From: Planctomycetes bacterium GWF2_41_51
GTDB lineage: Bacteria > Planctomycetota > Phycisphaerae > Sedimentisphaerales > UBA12454
Assembly: GCA_001825665.1 (NCBI GenBank)
Contig: MHXZ01000031.1
Span: 1-36,853 of the forward strand
Direction: 5' to 3'
Length of the DNA stretch: 36,853 bases
Shown: positions 10,101 to 17,852 of the stretch, one piece after another
Position numbering within the stretch: the stretch's first letter is position 1
How the letters are laid out: the number at the start of each line of letters is the position of its first letter
Notes under the pieces: model-generated
What the model was told of the DNA's origin: nothing
Seen by the model: only the letters and a program-made list of their open reading frames with translations
The model's database searches: none
Position numbers and translations under genes: made by a program

Positions 10101-12477
10101 TATTGGCATCAGTAACAGCGTTTTTTCCTGTACCAAAATAGACATTATGCGATGTGGCTCCAATGCCTGGTTTCCAGGAAAGAGTTGGAGTGATCATTGA
10201 TACACCATCGGCAAATGGTTTTGGCTCGGGTTCTTTCGCAGCGGCAGCATCCAATTTGACGGTGAAACTCCAAACATCACCTTTATATACTCCACCATCT
10301 CTCTCGTCAATACGCCAATAGTATGTTTGGCCCAATTCAAGCGTACCAGGAGTGTAGCTGCAACTACTTTGATTGCCCTTATATTCTCCAGAAGCTGTAG
10401 TTGCGGCTGCAACTGTGGCTGCATTCGTCCCAAAGTAAATATCGTGCGAAACAGCCGAATCACCAGGCATCCATGTCAAAACAACATTTTTTACTTCGGC
10501 ATGTGCTTTATCGTGCGGCACGGGATTTTGGGCAAGATTAGTCATCTTTGTTTTAAGCAGCTCGGCTCGTTCAAGAAAATATTTACCATCTTTAGCCGAA
10601 TTATGAAACTGCAATTCGTCGATTAAGCCCTGGAAATTCTGACCAATTTTCAATGGTGATGTATTATCACCATGATTTTCAGTCGCAGTCAATTTTCTTG
10701 CAACGCCATTGAGCCAAATAATCCTATTTATTCCATCATAGCTTACACCAACATGCTGCCAGACTCCTCCCTTGATGTCCCATGCCCCGACAAGGTATCC
10801 CGGTGCAATCGTTCCGAATTTTTGATTGAATGATATCGATGAATATACTTTGTCCGTTGGCCCGCCGTAAATTCCGAAAAAATATCCGCCTGAACCGGTC
10901 CAGTGATCGGCTATTAAAAAGTTTTGATTGTTGACTGGCAATTGATCCATTTTTACAAATCCTTCAATAGTGTATGGCCCACCACCACTTAGGAGTTCAA
11001 CGTCTATAGAATCTACTGCTTGCAAAACTTGACTTCCGTTTAGTCTCGCAGCTTTTCCGATTATTCCGTTTTCGTATATGGGCTGCGTGCCGACTGCAAC
11101 GCTAAGAGTATCAGTATTGCGGCCATTAATGGCAGAATCACTCAAATTATTTTCGAAGCTGTATTTTATAATAGCATCGGAATCTTTCGCCAAAGAGGCT
11201 CTTGCTAACATATAGGATGAGTCCATTGCTGCATTATGTAAAATAAGTTCATCTATCAGCACATCTGAAAAATTATTACCAACATACAAGCTATAAATTG
11301 TATCTCCGAGAGTCCCATCATAAGAGACGGATGCCTGTTCTATGCCATTTTTCCAGGTCTTCATAGTCCCTGTCACCGGATCAATCGTAAGGGCAATATG
11401 CTGCCATACTCCTATACTTCCATTTCCTCCCATCACATTTCGTTGGTCGCCATCTGCTTCCATAATATGATTATTAAGCACACCATTATAAAAGCCGGCT
11501 TGATATGCGCCTGATCCTCCCCAGTGATATGCAATATAAGCCCATCCGGTTGGCAGAGTTACTGGTTTTACAAATGCTTCAATCGTATATCCGCTGCCAT
11601 TGCGAAGATCAATATCCACTGAATCACTTGCTCTTAAATAATTGGTTCCGGAAGAACTTATCCTTACAGCATTGCCTACAATTCCAGGCTGGTAAGTTGG
11701 GCTTGTGCCGGCACCCACAGTAAGATCATCATTAACCACCCCCTGACTGGCCCAGTCGTATGTATCCGAATCAAACTTATAATATGCCTGTGCAGTTGCA
11801 TTGCCGAGTTGTGCGGTTCTGGTTTTGAAATACTTTTCTGTTTTGCATTCGTTATGCAAAATCAATTCATCTATTAAGCCTTCGAAATTGCCGCCTATTT
11901 CCAAAGGAACTGAAGCATCTGCTAAAGTGCCGTCAAAAGTCTCCGCAGCACAAAGAACTCCGTTAATCCATAGCCACATATTCCCACCTACAGTATCTAC
12001 GGTTATGGCAATATGATACCATTGGCTTTCAGTTAAAGCGCCACCCATTACCCATGGTGAATTCCCATCCGTTTGGGTGAGTTGATGACTCAATGCACCA
12101 TCATAAAGCCCGAAACTATAAGATGTTGTGCTACCCCAGTGCTTTGCGACATAAGACCATCCGGTTGGAATTACATCCGGTTTGATATATGCTTCGATTG
12201 TATATCCGGCGCCATTGCGCAAGTCCAAATCATTACTATCAGACGCCAGCAAGTATTGTGTCCCTGACTGACTAATCCTGACTGCTGTTCCAAACACACC
12301 CGGCTCATAAGTAGCAGGTGTACCCGCACCCACTGTCAGATTATCAATCGTCAAGCCACTTCCTGAATCTAAAAGATTAGTATCAAAATTATATTTTGAC
12401 ACAATTTTGCATTGGGCTGTGAGGCTGAAGCTTAGAAAATAAAGGGCTGCAATTATAAACATCTTACTTCTGTTCAT
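7195..12477 (-). CDS. Giant secreted LamG / GxGYxYP / dockerin protein
   Basis: 1760 aa with a signal peptide (MNRSKMFIIAALYFLSFS). In order: three LamG/concanavalin-like domains (about 25-225, 230-425, 435-640; each with GYTIEAYIKP- or WQHIALTID-like motifs), two fibronectin-III-like repeats (about 655-850, both with YYWRIDE), and a GxGYxYP domain pair, a putative glycoside hydrolase family (about 845-1330; the eponymous motif appears as GMGFFRP near 1175). After these come a beta-sandwich resembling a binding module, a DUF1349-like concanavalin domain, and a type I dockerin-like pair from about 1680 (GDLDNNCYVNLQDF; ADLSHDGNVRVNDF). The start has AGGA six bases upstream. An imperfect operator lies about 80 bases upstream. 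It is probably an extracellular glycan-binding and degrading protein, attached to partners or the surface through the dockerin. No cohesin is visible in this window. Confidence 0.8.
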   Translation of the reverse strand: MNRSKMFIIAALYFLSFSLTAQCKIVSKYNFDTNLLDSGSGLTIDNLTVGAGTPATYEPGVFGTAVRISQSGTQYLLASDSNDLDLRNGAGYTIEAYIKPDVIPTGWSYVAKHWGSTTSYSFGLYDGALSHQLTQTDGNSPWVMGGALTESQWYHIAITVDTVGGNMWLWINGVLCAAETFDGTLADASVPLEIGGNFEGLIDELILHNECKTEKYFKTRTAQLGNATAQAYYKFDSDTYDWASQGVVNDDLTVGAGTSPTYQPGIVGNAVRISSSGTNYLRASDSVDIDLRNGSGYTIEAFVKPVTLPTGWAYIAYHWGGSGAYQAGFYNGVLNNHIMEADGDQRNVMGGNGSIGVWQHIALTIDPVTGTMKTWKNGIEQASVSYDGTLGDTIYSLYVGNNFSDVLIDELILHNAAMDSSYMLARASLAKDSDAIIKYSFENNLSDSAINGRNTDTLSVAVGTQPIYENGIIGKAARLNGSQVLQAVDSIDVELLSGGGPYTIEGFVKMDQLPVNNQNFLIADHWTGSGGYFFGIYGGPTDKVYSSISFNQKFGTIAPGYLVGAWDIKGGVWQHVGVSYDGINRIIWLNGVARKLTATENHGDNTSPLKIGQNFQGLIDELQFHNSAKDGKYFLERAELLKTKMTNLAQNPVPHDKAHAEVKNVVLTWMPGDSAVSHDIYFGTNAATVAAATTASGEYKGNQSSCSYTPGTLELGQTYYWRIDERDGGVYKGDVWSFTVKLDAAAAKEPEPKPFADGVSMITPTLSWKPGIGATSHNVYFGTGKNAVTDANINSPEFKGNQTATIYTLPTLTSDITTYYWRIDEVGSSTIKGDTWSFTVSPYSLDYGIEQPEDLYVVQKWKLSNPEYVLVQSLQGIVAQTRPEIYIDNDDPTYLLYLVNNYGVKYTQVERLQGDDSACMWLLKHYKSRLNGYVLYSLSDANSINVATSLAGVVKGVAVDTSMEASVQALGLSLLVDCRGKNDLWAFNNYWNSMRHNGIVVVANDLNHLLTRDWSPATKIMTMWTADYSIASAILDAVTDSSPCFGWDDPAVKRNEQGMVDFHASKNLYQESSPYVLNLSVHNGFSNAVPPIEFSQTVNRTYVQEDKVHYVAIMYADGDGLQGQLYDWQQFDDPRFYSNPRKGQMAISWGVSPALTKLAPAVISRFYDLATTKDCYYTPYSGMGFFRPSQFPMLTQHNKQLEEYMDRIDQRIILITDQNSYDDSYSSVGKKFAAMDPLRGGILDWPTVYKHRINWFGGRPFVTVRCALWDAVTNDPNTVIYKLNNLPRNPSSPESYSVVIVSMWDYSVDQLNAFGTQLNSNIRKVTVEELIEQMYMNSVHSTLADVTASQDIDVSSTRLGTYGDTNANNNFSERLTELDNGSYSYLEHKWKFNVTGGSDLTITFNVQAFHSPNSENDNFVFAYSTDGVNYIDMLTVTKTNDDGNWQTYTLPNDINGTIYVRAMDTDKTQGNRYLDTLHVDYMFIRTMINDTLQSQDIGAVGIAGEFLDRGTEKAIHGAGSDIVGTSDKFHFAYKQVTGDCTIVARVNYMEMTSGWAKAGVMIRNSLSHDSANIMVNMYPQIGKNLQWRTTTGGQTGHTSSSGGAAPYWIKLVRTGNTFRGYTSSDGTSWTQIGTSKTINMNSTVYIGLAVASHLNEELCLASFDNVSITENLQNSYSPVCGDVNHPFPEGDLDNNCYVNLQDFSMFAEQWLLSGCDSSDWCNGADLSHDGNVRVNDFVVLAAQWLECTDPNPPCEYEPGL

Positions 12478-12555
12478 CGGGAGTCCTTGGTTAAAATAAC
12501 ATCGTTCTAAGACAATTACTTACCTTAAATTAATCAATTAACTACTTATATTAGT

Positions 12556-12567
12556 TTGTACGTAAAA
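12556..12567 (-). promoter_or_regulatory. Degenerate operator upstream of the giant LamG gene
   Basis: TTGTACGTAAAA matches GTGTACGTACAC in 9 of 12 positions, including the central TGTACGTA. It lies about 80 bases before the start at 12477. Unlike the three perfect copies it does not sit on a clear TTGACA/TATxxT promoter, so it may be a weak site or chance. Confidence 0.4.
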
Positions 12568-12598
12568 ACAGTGCTGCTGCAAAATATCATGTATAATC

Positions 12599-12630
12599 AA
12601 AAAAAGGGCCAGCCTGAACTGGCCCTTTTT
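12599..12630 (-). terminator. Rho-independent terminator of the LamG/dockerin gene
   Basis: GGGCCAG and CTGGCCC (12606-12612 and 12619-12625) pair around a six-base loop, with A-runs and T-runs on either side. Read on the minus strand, the stem is followed by seven T, seven bases after the stop codon at 12637. The symmetric A/T flanks would also let it work in the other direction. It separates the pseudopilin/LamG transcription unit from the giant LamG gene. Confidence 0.9.
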
Positions 12631-12636
12631 ACTGAA

Positions 12637-15453
12637 TTACTCAGTAAGATCAATCAACCAGTTCTGAACAAAAATATTCAGATCAAATAAGTTTATGTCG
12701 CAATCACCATTCAAATCACCTATCAACGTATTGCCGTTGCACGAGGCTTGATCGCCATCACAATTCCATTGAGCTGCCATTTGGCTGAAATCTTCGAAAT
12801 TGACCTTATCATCATTATCAAAATCACCATAAACCACATCATGATATTCTGTCACTTCGTTTTCTGTCCAAGCGCGGTTATAGATTCGGACATTGTCTAC
12901 CAAACCTGCCCATGGCCATGCGCCCGAGGTATTAGCTCTTGCACCAATTGTTAAAGGTAACTGATTATCCGACAAAGAAGTCGCTGATACGGTATTCTGA
13001 TCGCAAATATATCCATCTACATAAACCGTCAATTGAGGTTCAAGATATGTCACGATAATATTGTGCCAATTACCATCAGCAAAACGGGCGGTTTGACCAA
13101 ATGTACCATCAATGCCCTCTAGTGATATAGCATAGCGACTTAATACACCGTCAGTCTGGATATTCCAGGAACCGGTCCCTCTGCTGACCAAATGAACATT
13201 CCATCCCTGTGGATAAACATAAGTAATTTTAGTATCTACCATAACCGTGAAGTTATTCCGCATTGCATATTTTGGACTAAATGGTATCTCTGCATAAGCC
13301 CCATATCCAGTCATGGTCGCCGAGTTGCCGCTCAAGTCAAGAACATTACTATTTTTATCAGGATCAAAGGTAATTACTGCGTCATTTTTTAAAGAACCAT
13401 CAAGTCCGTTAATTGAGGAATCCTCAATAGCTGTATCAAAGTTATAGCTGACTACAAGACCATCGAACCCTTCAGGATAAACCGTGCAAAGTACTGTATC
13501 ACTGCTTGTTTTGTCAGTATCTGAAACAGTAAGCTTAAGTTCATAATCTCCAGCAGAACTAAATGCTGCAGTAGGATTAATAACATTTGCACTTGGCGAA
13601 AAATTCACACTTGCTCCGGCAGGTTTATTGACGACTTCCCATGTATAGCTTAAAGCGGCGCCGGTCGGCAGGTTGTCATCCGTTACAGTTGGGTGCATGA
13701 AAATGGTGTCAACCGGCAATGTGCAGAATTTGTATTCTCCAGCATCGACGCTCGGAGCAAAATTATAACCTGTTATGGTTCGTATTTCCTGCTGAGAAAG
13801 ACTTTTGTTGTATAGTCTGAAATCATCCACTGCGCCTTGCCATGGCCAGCCATTACCACGCGACCCTATGTATAAGGCATCGGTATTGATAAAGAGCTTG
13901 TTTGTTCCGGCAAGCTCGACTTCCAGGTCTCCGTCCATATAAATCTTTGCACTACTCCCGTCATATACAGCCGCTACATGGTGCCAGCCCGTATCGAAAG
14001 GTATTGCCTGATTTACCCAGAAGCTGCCACTTGTACCAAATGAATATTTAAATTCACTTCCTACTGTTAAAATTCTGTAACTATTAGCGGCAGTTCCCTT
14101 GCAAACAAGACCTGTCCAGGCATACGGTATCGCTTCGGCCTTGGCCCAACACATTATTGTTAATTGGTTTGGGATATCCAGCCTGACATCTGGCCCAACC
14201 TTTACATCACAATAATTAAGTCCTGGTAAGGATAATACGTTATTGCCTCTTTCAGAATCATAAACTATAGAAGCAGTCGATCTTAATTGGCCATTGAGTT
14301 GGTTAACTGAACTATCATGAATTACCGGATCGCCTGTATCATTATCAAATGTATAATGGATAACCATCCCATCGGAAAGTGAAACAGTAAGCTGAAGATC
14401 ATCAAATCCTAATTTCCCGTCATCTGCGACATACCTGATTGTATAAATTCCAAGAGCCGTTACAGATAAAGTTGTTGAAGTACTATTTGCATTTGCAAAA
14501 CTGACATTAGCTGCATTAGCTCCTATCGCTTCCCAATAACCGGTATAAGGTCGGGCATCTTGCGTAGCTACGATTGCATCAATCGGTATGTTAAGAGTAC
14601 TTAATTCAGATGGGGATTCTACATGTACACTAATATCATTGCCGATATTTACAACTGGTGGAAGCGATATCGTTGGATCTGGCGATATCCACTTTGTTGT
14701 AAGATAAGCTTCAATATCGGTTCTTTCCTGTTCTGTAAGTGCCTTATTATAAACAAGAATTTCGGCAATGTCGCCATCCCAGCCGGCTTGGCCAAAGCAC
14801 CCTCCAAGCCATGCAGTATCACTGACGCCATTGAGACTTTCCTGAATACCAGTTAATTCACCGACTTTTGAACCATTGACAAACAATTCCGCAATTCCGG
14901 TAGAAGTCTCAGTTCCACCTGCAAACCTCGAAGTTGTAATTGTAAATCCAGCTTCTGAAGCCGGACGAACATAAGTTAGAGGGTAATTCCCGCCTGTGTA
15001 GTTATTATGGCCAAAATTAATATATATAGCATCCTTGTTGATGCCTTGATAAAGGCCAGACCAACCAAAATCATCCCAGGATATAGGCCCCTGCCTTCCA
15101 TAACTCCAGTTTGTGGACCCTGCCATTCTGCCCTTTGAAACAACTATAATGGAAATATCTTGCTCATTTGGATAATAACTGAATCCAAGACGATTAGCCC
15201 AGGCTCCAAAGAAACTTACAACTTCTCTGCCATTTGGTGAATAAGATATTCCATATTGTGGGTATTCGTTCCCAAGTGCAACTGCATCATAACCTTTGCC
15301 TGAAGAATCCGCCCATGTTGTAACATCAGTTCTGGGCGTACCCAACATAGCCGCATCAAATCTAATTTGAAGCTCAGGCAGATCTGGCACTGCAGCATTA
15401 ACCGACGTTGCTAATATAGCTATTGCTGTAATAACAAATGTAACTATTCTCAT
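12637..15453 (-). CDS. Secreted LamG/PKD-like protein with C-terminal dockerin
   Basis: 938 aa with a signal peptide (MRIVTFVITAIAILATSVNA). Three LamG/concanavalin-like domains (about 25-255, 360-565, 665-880) alternate with Ig/PKD-like domains (the second contains LSYTWEVVNKPAGASVNF). A two-repeat dockerin-like end follows (GDFDNDDKVNFEDFSQMAAQW; GDLNGDCDINLFDLNIFVQNW). No catalytic motif is visible, so binding to a polysaccharide or to cell-surface partners is the likely role. AGGAGG lies four bases before the ATG. The gap to the pseudopilin gene upstream is only 38 bases, so both are read from the operator-controlled promoter at 16428-16466, and a strong terminator follows. Confidence 0.8.
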   Translation of the reverse strand: MRIVTFVITAIAILATSVNAAVPDLPELQIRFDAAMLGTPRTDVTTWADSSGKGYDAVALGNEYPQYGISYSPNGREVVSFFGAWANRLGFSYYPNEQDISIIVVSKGRMAGSTNWSYGRQGPISWDDFGWSGLYQGINKDAIYINFGHNNYTGGNYPLTYVRPASEAGFTITTSRFAGGTETSTGIAELFVNGSKVGELTGIQESLNGVSDTAWLGGCFGQAGWDGDIAEILVYNKALTEQERTDIEAYLTTKWISPDPTISLPPVVNIGNDISVHVESPSELSTLNIPIDAIVATQDARPYTGYWEAIGANAANVSFANANSTSTTLSVTALGIYTIRYVADDGKLGFDDLQLTVSLSDGMVIHYTFDNDTGDPVIHDSSVNQLNGQLRSTASIVYDSERGNNVLSLPGLNYCDVKVGPDVRLDIPNQLTIMCWAKAEAIPYAWTGLVCKGTAANSYRILTVGSEFKYSFGTSGSFWVNQAIPFDTGWHHVAAVYDGSSAKIYMDGDLEVELAGTNKLFINTDALYIGSRGNGWPWQGAVDDFRLYNKSLSQQEIRTITGYNFAPSVDAGEYKFCTLPVDTIFMHPTVTDDNLPTGAALSYTWEVVNKPAGASVNFSPSANVINPTAAFSSAGDYELKLTVSDTDKTSSDTVLCTVYPEGFDGLVVSYNFDTAIEDSSINGLDGSLKNDAVITFDPDKNSNVLDLSGNSATMTGYGAYAEIPFSPKYAMRNNFTVMVDTKITYVYPQGWNVHLVSRGTGSWNIQTDGVLSRYAISLEGIDGTFGQTARFADGNWHNIIVTYLEPQLTVYVDGYICDQNTVSATSLSDNQLPLTIGARANTSGAWPWAGLVDNVRIYNRAWTENEVTEYHDVVYGDFDNDDKVNFEDFSQMAAQWNCDGDQASCNGNTLIGDLNGDCDINLFDLNIFVQNWLIDLTE

Positions 15454-15490
15454 AATGCCTCCTGTTTAAAAAATTAAAATTTAATTTCAA

Positions 15491-16408
15491 TCAAAAGAAA
15501 CTATAGTCTTCATGGGGGAATCCACGACTGCTTGTCACATATAACGTTTGACGTAATTTCAGTTTTGTTAAAAGTTCAATCTGAACAGACCCATCTAATG
15601 TACCAAATACATTGCAGGCACCAGGCACCTGTTTAGGGTCAAACTCAGAAGGAAAACCTATTTTTTGGTAAAAGCCGCGAGAAGTATGCGGTATAACTAA
15701 ATAAGTTGATGTTGCCCAACCACTACCAGTACGAGGTACGTATCTAAGCCTGTCTGAACATATCATTGCGTAACCAGGATCCGTGGTCTTCATAGCTGAC
15801 TTCCATGGAGAGGCGCCATATTTGGAGACGCCGCCTAATTGATCCCACTCCCATTTGGAAGTATTAAAGCCTGCTAAAAAATTGTACCCAATCGTAGCGA
15901 CATATTCCCCAGCCGCATGACCATAATAAACTTTATTAATTGATGTTTTTCTCATAAGCAATGTATCTGTTGTCGTGCCTTTGACGCCAGTTGCGAATTC
16001 CGGACACACAAACACTCGACCCATACTGCCATCACTGATTTCAGTCAAACTTTTTTTCATTTGCGCACTGGTCGGCCCTGGATATTTTAAAGGATCATCT
16101 GGTACTTTCAGTTTGGGGAACATATAAGTTGCCATTTTGAGAAAATCACGTAGGCCGAGCCACTCTGCAATATCGGTATCGTTTCCCACCGAATCATGCA
16201 CCCCCCCTCTTGGCAAAGCACCGCGGCTGTCCTCTGCAGCCCATAACAGTGAAGCGGTTACAATTTGTTTTTGCTGTGACGCACACACGGTTTTTCTTGC
16301 AGATTGCCTTGCTTTACTCAAAGCAGGCATAAGGACTGATAACAGAAGTGCGATAATCGATATAACTACAAGCAGCTCAACTAAAGTAAATGCTTTTTTA
16401 GAAGTCAT
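15491..16408 (-). CDS. Prepilin-type N-terminal methylation domain protein (pseudopilin-like)
   Basis: 305 aa. The N-terminus MTSKKAFTLVELLVVISIIALLLSV is a type IV prepilin/type II secretion signal; prepilin peptidase would cut between Ala and Phe, leaving a long hydrophobic helix (about 7-30). The rest is a globular domain ending with NVFGTLDGSV, like the C-terminal motif of the large planctomycete pseudopilin-like families. These proteins are abundant in planctomycetes, and their exact job is unsettled. AAGGA lies eight bases before the start. The promoter with the GTGTACGTACAC operator begins only about 20 bases upstream, and the LacI gene is divergent. Coexpression with the LamG/dockerin gene suggests a surface fibre or secretion part used in glycan capture (inference). 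Confidence 0.8.
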   Translation of the reverse strand: MTSKKAFTLVELLVVISIIALLLSVLMPALSKARQSARKTVCASQQKQIVTASLLWAAEDSRGALPRGGVHDSVGNDTDIAEWLGLRDFLKMATYMFPKLKVPDDPLKYPGPTSAQMKKSLTEISDGSMGRVFVCPEFATGVKGTTTDTLLMRKTSINKVYYGHAAGEYVATIGYNFLAGFNTSKWEWDQLGGVSKYGASPWKSAMKTTDPGYAMICSDRLRYVPRTGSGWATSTYLVIPHTSRGFYQKIGFPSEFDPKQVPGACNVFGTLDGSVQIELLTKLKLRQTLYVTSSRGFPHEDYSFF

Positions 16409-16427
16409 GTTCTTTTCCTTAAATTAC

Positions 16428-16466
16428 GTGTACGTACACAATATCATAATTCCTTTTTCGTGTCAA
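16428..16466 (-). promoter_or_regulatory. Promoter and LacI-type operator before the pseudopilin operon
   Basis: On the minus strand TTGACA (16466-16461), a 17-base spacer and TATTGT (16443-16438) form the promoter. GTGTACGTACAC (16428-16439) covers the end of the -10 box. The spacing is identical to the other two perfect copies. Confidence 0.88.
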
Positions 16467-16495
16467 TATTATTTATTGTGTTTTTTATATCAATA

Positions 16496-16524
16496 TTGCT
16501 GAACAATGTAATTAATGTTACAAT
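16496..16524 (+). promoter_or_regulatory. Candidate promoter of the LacI-family gene
   Basis: TTGCTG (16496-16501), a 17-base spacer and TACAAT (16519-16524) lie 50 bases before the LacI start. There is no GTGTACGTACAC copy over it, so direct autoregulation is not evident. The nearest operator belongs to the divergent pseudopilin promoter about 60 bases away. Confidence 0.5.
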
Positions 16525-16574
16525 ATTACTTATACGGTTGATTATTCTTATCAATAACCCATAACTATATTATT

Positions 16575-17603
16575 ATGAACAATAGAGCTACAATTACCAA
16601 AATTGCTGAATTGGCTAATGTTTCCATCGGAACAGTAGATCGCGCAGTAAATGACCGTCCGGGCATAAATGATGAAACAAAAAGACGCATCCTCGCCATT
16701 GCCAAGGAATACAATTACAAGCCCAATAAATTGAGCAGATATTTGGCACGTCATCGAACAATTCGCATTGGAACTATTTTATTGCCTTTGCAAAGCCATT
16801 TTCAAAAAGATGTACTCGCTTCAGTGCAAAAACAAAGTATAGAATTGAAAGATTTTGGTGTTGAGGTTGATATATATTGCCAGGACCATTTAAGCCCTTT
16901 AGACCAAGTTAAAAAATTGGATTTTTATCGCATGTCCAACTACGATGCTATTGCCATTGAACCAATTGAACACCCTGACGTTGTTTCAGCTATGGCTAAA
17001 CTCCATCAAGCTAAGATTCCAGTTGTAACATTTAATACCGATATCCGTGATTCAAAACGACTGTGTTTTATTGGTCAGGATTTGATCAAAAGCGGCAAAA
17101 TCGCCGCTGAACTGCTAGGCAAGTTTATTGGCAATAGCGGCTCAATTTATGTGCTGCATGGATATAAACATCTTATCGCACATCAGCAGCGACTCAAAGG
17201 ATTTATCAGTGTCATCAAATCCGACTTTCCTGAAATAAAGATTTGCAGAATTGATGAAAGCATGGACAATGAGGATATTGCATACAGCAAAACATTTGAG
17301 ACTCTTCGCGATGATCCTGCTATAAAAGGTATATATGTAGTTGCAACTGGCAGCACAGGCGCTTGCAGAGCTATCGAAACACTTGGAAAATCAAGGCAAA
17401 TTCGAGTAGTTTGCAATGACATAGTTCCTGAAACCGTCAATTTCATTGAACGTGGAATTATAGATGCTACCATTTTGCAAGATCCTCAAACACAGGGTAC
17501 TTTACCACTGAAAATCCTTTTTGATTTAGTTGCCGATGGTGTTCAGCCCACTAAAGAATATTATTATACTTGTACTGATGTCCTTACTAAATATATGCTG
17601 TAG
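16575..17603 (+). CDS. LacI-family transcriptional regulator
   Basis: 342 aa. The N-terminal helix-turn-helix is clear: ITKIAELANVSIGTVDRAVN at residues 7-26, then RPGINDETKRRIL, with a hinge-like segment NKLSRYLARHR. The remainder is a periplasmic-binding-protein-like sugar sensor of the type-4 class (SIYVLHGYKHLIAHQQRLKG and the end domain). Length is standard. No strong ribosome binding site precedes the ATG at 16575, which suggests low expression, as is normal for repressors. It is divergent from the pseudopilin operon and upstream of the URO-D gene. The three perfect GTGTACGTACAC palindromes have the central CG typical of LacI-family operators, so I infer that it represses all three units until a sugar ligand binds. 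Confidence 0.88.
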   Translation: MNNRATITKIAELANVSIGTVDRAVNDRPGINDETKRRILAIAKEYNYKPNKLSRYLARHRTIRIGTILLPLQSHFQKDVLASVQKQSIELKDFGVEVDIYCQDHLSPLDQVKKLDFYRMSNYDAIAIEPIEHPDVVSAMAKLHQAKIPVVTFNTDIRDSKRLCFIGQDLIKSGKIAAELLGKFIGNSGSIYVLHGYKHLIAHQQRLKGFISVIKSDFPEIKICRIDESMDNEDIAYSKTFETLRDDPAIKGIYVVATGSTGACRAIETLGKSRQIRVVCNDIVPETVNFIERGIIDATILQDPQTQGTLPLKILFDLVADGVQPTKEYYYTCTDVLTKYML

Positions 17604-17784
17604 CAGCATAGTGCTTAAATTCGTCAGCCCTGTTTCAATATTTGACTTAATATACAGTGTATAGTTGATAATAAGTCTGATTTCTCAAATACAAAACTCC
17701 CTCCTTCCCAAAATAATCGCGCACAGCATCATCGTAGCAGTTTTTTAAGCCACATGGTTATCACACAATTATAGTCAAATATCC

Positions 17785-17823
17785 TTGACAAGAGTTAATA
17801 GATTTGCTAAAGTGTACGTACAC
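17785..17823 (+). promoter_or_regulatory. Promoter and LacI-type operator before the URO-D-like gene
   Basis: TTGACA (17785-17790), a 17-base spacer and TAAAGT (17808-17813) are followed by GTGTACGTACAC at 17812-17823, overlapping the -10 end exactly as in the two minus-strand promoters. It points at the gene starting at 17853. Confidence 0.88.
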
Positions 17824-17852
17824 GAACAATATAATTCTGAAAGACCATAACT

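Noticed and set aside
12748-12954. Short plus-strand reading frames inside the large secreted-protein genes
   Set aside because: They are antisense to long genes with clear domain structure and have no signals of their own.
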